Source: Bacteroidetes bacterium SW_11_45_7
Lineage (GTDB): Bacteria; Bacteroidota; Bacteroidia; Chitinophagales; SW-11-45-7
NCBI GenBank assembly: GCA_003022985.1
Contig: PXTV01000093.1
Coordinates: 1-7,695 of the forward strand
Length of the DNA: 7,695 bases
Reading direction: 5' to 3'
Under the pieces are notes generated by a model. The model was not told the DNA's origin. It did no database searches and was given only the letters and a program-made list of their open reading frames with translations. Positions 6,390-7,695 of this stretch are shown here, in pieces. Each line of letters starts with the position of its first letter. Positions within the stretch are counted from its first letter, which is position 1. The position numbers and the translations under genes are program-made.

Positions 6390-7268
6390 TTACTTATAGC
6401 CAAAACGTTTCAGATAGGTGGGGTCATCACGCCAATCGGGCCTTATTTTGACTTGAAGCTCGAGGTACACCTGCTTCCCAAGGAACGTCTCGACATCCTC
6501 CCTTGCAGCCGTGCCGAGTTTTTTAATGGCCTGACCACCCTTGCCAAGCAAGATCGGTTTTTGGGATTTCTTGTTGACATAAATATTCGCCAAAATACGG
6601 ATCAGCTCTTCTTCTTCCTGAAATCCTTCAACCATCACTTCTATGGAATACGGCACTTCCTGTTTGTACTGCAGAAGGATCTTCTCCCTGATGATTTCGC
6701 TCACAAAATACCGCTCCGGTTGATCGGTGATCTGGTCTTTGGGATAAAAAGCAGGTGATGCGGGCATGTAGGCGATCAACCGCTCGAGCAAAAGTTCCAT
6801 ATTGGTCTGCTGAAGAGCTGAGATGGCGAGCACTTCGTTGACCTGAACAAGCTTTTGCCACCGCTCAGGGATTTTCTCTATTTCTTCGGGTTTCACCAAA
6901 TCCATTTTGTTGATGACGAGCATGACAGGGATCCCGCTATTACGGACATCGTGCAGCACAGTGGCCATGCCCTCAGGTTTGTCAAACGGATCGGTCAGTA
7001 GTAGAAACAGATCGGCATCCTCAAGGGCGCGATTGACAAAGCGCATCATGCCGGATTGCATGCCGTAATGAGGTTTGATAACACCTGGTGTATCGGACAA
7101 TACCACCTGAAAATTCTCACCGCTAACAATGCCGAAAATGCGGTGGCGAGTGGTTTGCGCTTTGTGGGTAATGATGGACAGCTTCTCACCTACCAGCGCA
7201 TTCATGAGTGTGGACTTGCCCACATTGGGGCGCCCGATGATCGTGACAAATCCGGCTTGATGGGCCAT
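6390..7268 (-). CDS. era: GTPase Era
   Basis: Era is a membrane-associated GTPase that binds the 3' end of 16S rRNA and guides 30S subunit assembly. The 292-residue length fits the family (about 300). The G domain shows GRPNVGKS (12-19), the switch I threonines in AQTTRHRI (37-44), DTPG (59-62), NKMD (120-123) and SAL (150-152). The C-terminal KH domain carries the RNA-binding loop ILLGKGGQAIKKLG (239-252), followed by a family-typical tail with VKIRPDWR (273-280). The start is ATG (7266-7268) and the stop TAA (6390-6392). A good promoter candidate lies 33 bases upstream. Der follows on the same strand, an arrangement placing both ribosome-assembly GTPases together; this fits shared regulation with growth, though that is inference. 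No key residue is missing. Confidence 0.97.
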   Translation of the reverse strand: MAHQAGFVTIIGRPNVGKSTLMNALVGEKLSIITHKAQTTRHRIFGIVSGENFQVVLSDTPGVIKPHYGMQSGMMRFVNRALEDADLFLLLTDPFDKPEGMATVLHDVRNSGIPVMLVINKMDLVKPEEIEKIPERWQKLVQVNEVLAISALQQTNMELLLERLIAYMPASPAFYPKDQITDQPERYFVSEIIREKILLQYKQEVPYSIEVMVEGFQEEEELIRILANIYVNKKSQKPILLGKGGQAIKKLGTAAREDVETFLGKQVYLELQVKIRPDWRDDPTYLKRFGYK

Positions 7269-7300
7269 CAGCGTGAGTAGTTACCGTTCAGCAAGTTGTG

Positions 7301-7336
7301 CAAAAGTAGGATTTCAGATGGCGGGAGATAGCAAAA
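7301..7336 (-). promoter_or_regulatory. Candidate Bacteroidetes promoter of era
   Basis: On the minus strand the -7 box is TACTTTTG (7301-7308), an exact TAnnTTTG match. A TTTTG at 7332-7336 lies 23 bases further upstream and can act as the -33 element, at the long end of the usual spacing. The region above it (7332-7360) is very AT-rich. The predicted transcript would have a leader of about 25 bases before the era ATG. The 155-base gap to the preceding DUF2237 gene supports independent transcription. Confidence 0.55.
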
Positions 7337-7423
7337 TAAAAATTAAAATTTTGTTATTTGATGGATTGTAGTTTAGTAGTTCGTGAATTTCGTAACCATC
7401 AATTCCTCAAGGACAATAAGCAA

Positions 7424-7695
7424 TTACTGATCACCAACTGACGAGCGCACGGCATACTTGACAAGCGTTTCCAAATCAATGTAATCCAATGTCTTTTCAT
7501 GCGTGGCCTCGAGGACCACATGAGGCGCTACGCCAGCATCATAGGCCTCTTTCCAGCGGGCAGCACAGAGGCACCATCTATCGCCCGGTCGAAGCCCCTG
7601 AAAGCCGAAAGCCGGAACGGGATTAATGAGATCATTGCCCCGGGCGCGGGAAAACTCGAGGAATTCATCCGTAACCACAGCGCAAACGGTATGCG
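7424..7695 (-). CDS. DUF2237 family protein, C-terminal part (cut by right edge)
   Basis: The frame is open to the right edge, so the beginning of the gene is outside the window; about 90 residues are visible. The text HTVCAVVTDEFL (just inside the edge), then ARGNDL, FGFQGLRPGDRWCLCAARW and VVLEATHEKTLDYI is the hallmark of DUF2237, a small bacterial family (usually around 120-130 residues) of unknown function. Conserved cysteines appear in TVCAV and in WCLCAARW. A GTG at 7676-7678 could be read as a start, but residues encoded before it (HTVCAV) match the family, so it is internal. The stop is TAA (7424-7426). No partner gene hints at its role; era follows after 155 bases with its own promoter candidate, so the two need not be linked functionally. 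Confidence 0.88.
   Translation of the reverse strand, partial: HTVCAVVTDEFLEFSRARGNDLINPVPAFGFQGLRPGDRWCLCAARWKEAYDAGVAPHVVLEATHEKTLDYIDLETLVKYAVRSSVGDQ

Noticed and set aside
6372..6758. 128-residue plus-strand open frame opposite era
   Set aside because: It lies almost entirely antisense to the Era KH domain and adjacent region; no recognisable domain or initiation signal supports it.
7332..7353. Inverted repeat CAAAAT ... ATTTTG in the era upstream region
   Set aside because: Six nearly all-AT pairs around a 10-base AT-rich loop are expected by chance in such DNA and too weak for a terminator; the stretch is better read as AT-rich DNA at the promoter.

Overview
The window looks like a chromosomal segment from a Bacteroidetes (Bacteroidota) bacterium. 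The evidence is protein-level: an LptF/LptG permease with a long extra soluble domain, a Der C-terminus of the kind seen in this phylum, a conserved hypothetical family I associate with Bacteroidetes, and Bacteroidetes-type -7 promoter boxes (TAnnTTTG) upstream of era and der with no strong Shine-Dalgarno sequences. The exact genus cannot be read from this sequence. I see no tRNA, rRNA, CRISPR array, insertion sequence or phage gene. Genes fill nearly all of the window and the longest gap is about 155 bases.

Right block, minus strand, read from the right edge leftward: the C-terminal part of a DUF2237 protein (cut by the window edge); era; der; then a polytopic membrane protein of the DUF1736/TMTC type (3668-4930) followed by a TPR protein (3024-3704) in a different frame, overlapping it by 37 bases. 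Era and Der are the two conserved ribosome-assembly GTPases (30S and 50S respectively). The membrane and TPR reading frames together look like one TMTC-like gene split by a frame change, probably with loss of an internal membrane segment.

Middle: one plus-strand gene (2352-2969), a conserved hypothetical protein of 205 residues. It converges on the TPR gene and diverges from the lptF-like gene with only 14 bases between the two start codons.

Left block, minus strand: an LptF/LptG-family permease (GTG start), then a PAP2 phosphatase 21 bases later, then the first 58 residues of an ArnT-like family-39 glycosyltransferase only 2 bases after the PAP2 stop. The spacing suggests one transcript. 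The combination suggests an envelope-lipid module: lipopolysaccharide export, lipid phosphate removal and transfer of a sugar from a polyprenyl carrier.

Most of the content is ordinary housekeeping. I found no convincing evidence of a wholly new system. The points most worth checking are the split membrane/TPR gene, the nearly absent divergent intergenic region, the uncharacterised plus-strand family, and the LptF-PAP2-glycosyltransferase cluster.
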